This document shows, piece after piece, positions 5,749 to 6,171 of a DNA stretch of 6,171 nt; positions within the stretch are counted from its first letter, which is position 1, and each line of letters starts with the position of its first letter. The notes beneath the pieces are model-generated. The model did not search any database and was not told the origin of the DNA. It worked only from the letters and a program-made list of their open reading frames with translations. The stretch comes from Candidatus Stahliibacteriota bacterium (GTDB lineage Bacteria; Hydrothermota; Tepidihabitantia; SM23-42). The translations under genes and the position numbers were made by a program. The stretch spans positions 1 through 6,171 of the forward strand of contig JAUWLY010000180.1 of assembly GCA_030613445.1 (NCBI GenBank), in the 5' to 3' direction.

Positions 5749-5853
5749 TTTTTTCTATGATAACTTCTCGATGCGCCCCCCTTCTGTGGGACTTACTCGA
5801 AGAGTAAAGAGTTACTGTTCGAGCTTGTTGTAAATCTCGAGCATGGCGAGAGG

Positions 5854-5932
5854 CCCCGTTAGAGCTTACCATATTATTTCATGTCCAATAAATCAATGAA
5901 TTAGAACAAACGGATATTTAGTTCTAACGGGG
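5854..5932 (+). repeat. Hairpin repeat unit, distant copy 3 (CCCCGTTAGA-type)
   Basis: CCCCGTTAGA (5854-5863) and TCTAACGGGG (5923-5932) are a perfect 10-bp inverted repeat. GC/GT inside adds a wobble and a normal pair. The interior resembles tandem copy 1 read in the same sense: TACCA, an AT-rich stretch, ATG, AATAAA, AGAACAAA and CGG in the same order. It lies in the opposite orientation to the tandem pair. The ATG frame here stops after seven codons. Confidence 0.65.
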
Positions 5933-6041
5933 TGAATCGAGCATTAATAATTGTAGTTGTCCAATTTATTGGATAATGCCTGATAAATCTCCGAAAGCCT
6001 CGTGAGCGGACAGGCAACTACATCAAATATGAACTCCTCAC

Positions 6042-6084
6042 CCCTGAAACAATACTGAAATGATATTCAGCACAAGGTTCAGGG
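6042..6084. repeat. Nested imperfect hairpin
   Basis: CCCTGAA (6042-6048) pairs with TTCAGGG (6078-6084), and inside it CTGAA (6055-6059) pairs with TTCAG (6066-6070). The CTGAA/TTCAG theme on both levels suggests a palindromic repeat element rather than a gene signal. Confidence 0.5.
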
Positions 6085-6094
6085 CAGGCTCTTG

Positions 6095-6171
6095 TCCTCT
6101 CCTCAAAGAGGAGAGGAAAGTTATCAATTAATACACCCTCTCCCTTTCTAAGGGAGAGGGAAAGGGTGAGG
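6095..6171. repeat. Pair of strong GC-rich palindromes (REP/BIME-like), running to the window edge
   Basis: TCCTCTCCTC (6095-6104) and GAGGAGAGGA (6108-6117) form a perfect 10-bp stem with an AAA loop. CCCTCTCCCTT (6136-6146) and AAGGGAGAGGG (6150-6160) form a perfect 11-bp stem with a TCT loop. They are 18 bases apart and similar in composition (CTCTCC/GGAGAG), as in paired REP elements. The sequence continues as AAAGGGTGAGG to the edge, so the element may be incomplete. Neither stem is followed by a T-run, on either strand. Confidence 0.7.

Larger units (their letters stand above)
5665..5964. repeat. 300-base segment bounded by a perfect 13-bp inverted repeat (MITE-like)
   Basis: TTGGACAACTACA (5665-5677) and TGTAGTTGTCCAA (5952-5964) are exact inverted repeats. 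With one gap and one mismatch the match extends to about 20 bases (AAA on the outside, TTA on the inside). No transposase is encoded within. The unit at 5854-5932 is nested inside. No clear target-site duplication is visible. A related string, GGACAGGCAACTACAT, recurs at 6008-6023. Confidence 0.5.
5602..6171. other. Gene-free region of about 570 bases, packed with inverted and direct repeats
   Basis: No convincing coding frame on either strand; the longest ATG frames seen are short and lack motifs. Besides the promoter and the repeats listed separately, it holds TTACTC-GAA-GAGTAA (5793-5807), TCTCG-7-CGAGA around 5836-5851, and TCCAAT-TT-ATTGGA (5960-5973). TCGAGCAT occurs twice, exactly 100 bases apart (5837-5844 and 5937-5944). 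The region looks like a landing zone for small non-coding mobile elements. Confidence 0.7.

Noticed and set aside
5757..5807. Short plus-strand frame MITSRCAPLLWDLLEE
   Set aside because: Sixteen residues, no Shine-Dalgarno, and it lies among palindromic repeats.
5602..6171. CRISPR array or tRNA gene in the gene-free region
   Set aside because: The repeats are inverted or only doubled, with no regular spacers; no cloverleaf or TTCGA-type arm in a proper context was found.

Overview
All recognisable genes lie on the minus strand, so transcription runs from the right end to the left. The window looks like a moderately AT-rich chromosome of an uncultivated bacterium. Gene density is ordinary, but the intergenic spaces are full of palindromic repeats. 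That repeat style, together with a MEMO-AMMECR1 fusion, larB/larC, a lone BioY and an ECF sigma/anti-sigma pair, suggests a candidate-phylum lineage (WOR-3/FCB-like or similar). This is inference; no marker gene fixes the taxonomy.

In transcription order: (1) a gene-free stretch of about 570 bases (5602-6171) of nested inverted repeats, ending in two strong GC-rich hairpins; (2) a good sigma-70-type promoter followed by an unrecognised one-helix membrane protein with a PH/GRAM-like domain (5173-5601); (3) the biotin ECF transporter S component BioY (4500-5096); (4) a MEMO1-family domain fused to an AMMECR1 domain (3012-4412), with its own promoter-like sequence and Shine-Dalgarno; (5) a 190-base spacer holding a long imperfect inverted repeat and a perfect 10-bp hairpin; (6) larB and larC, overlapping by ATGA, for nickel-pincer nucleotide cofactor synthesis (larE and larA are not in the window); (7) a spacer made of two tandem, diverged hairpin repeats; (8) an ECF sigma factor overlapping by ATGA a cysteine-rich zinc-finger anti-sigma factor that runs off the left edge.

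The most unusual structure is the repeat family bounded by CCCCGTTAGA and TCTAACGGGG. Two tandem copies (783-886 and 887-998) and one distant copy (5854-5932) share the ten-base ends. The bases just inside the ends differ between copies yet stay complementary to their partner, which is compensatory change supporting a real stem. One unit supplies the last codons and stop of larC. The other contains the start codon and first 26 codons of the sigma gene, and the two tandem units carry similar Lys/Arg-rich reading frames.

Functionally, LarB and LarC work in sequence on one cofactor, and the sigma and anti-sigma are a regulatory pair. BioY and MEMO-AMMECR1 are co-oriented neighbours whose link to the rest is unproven.
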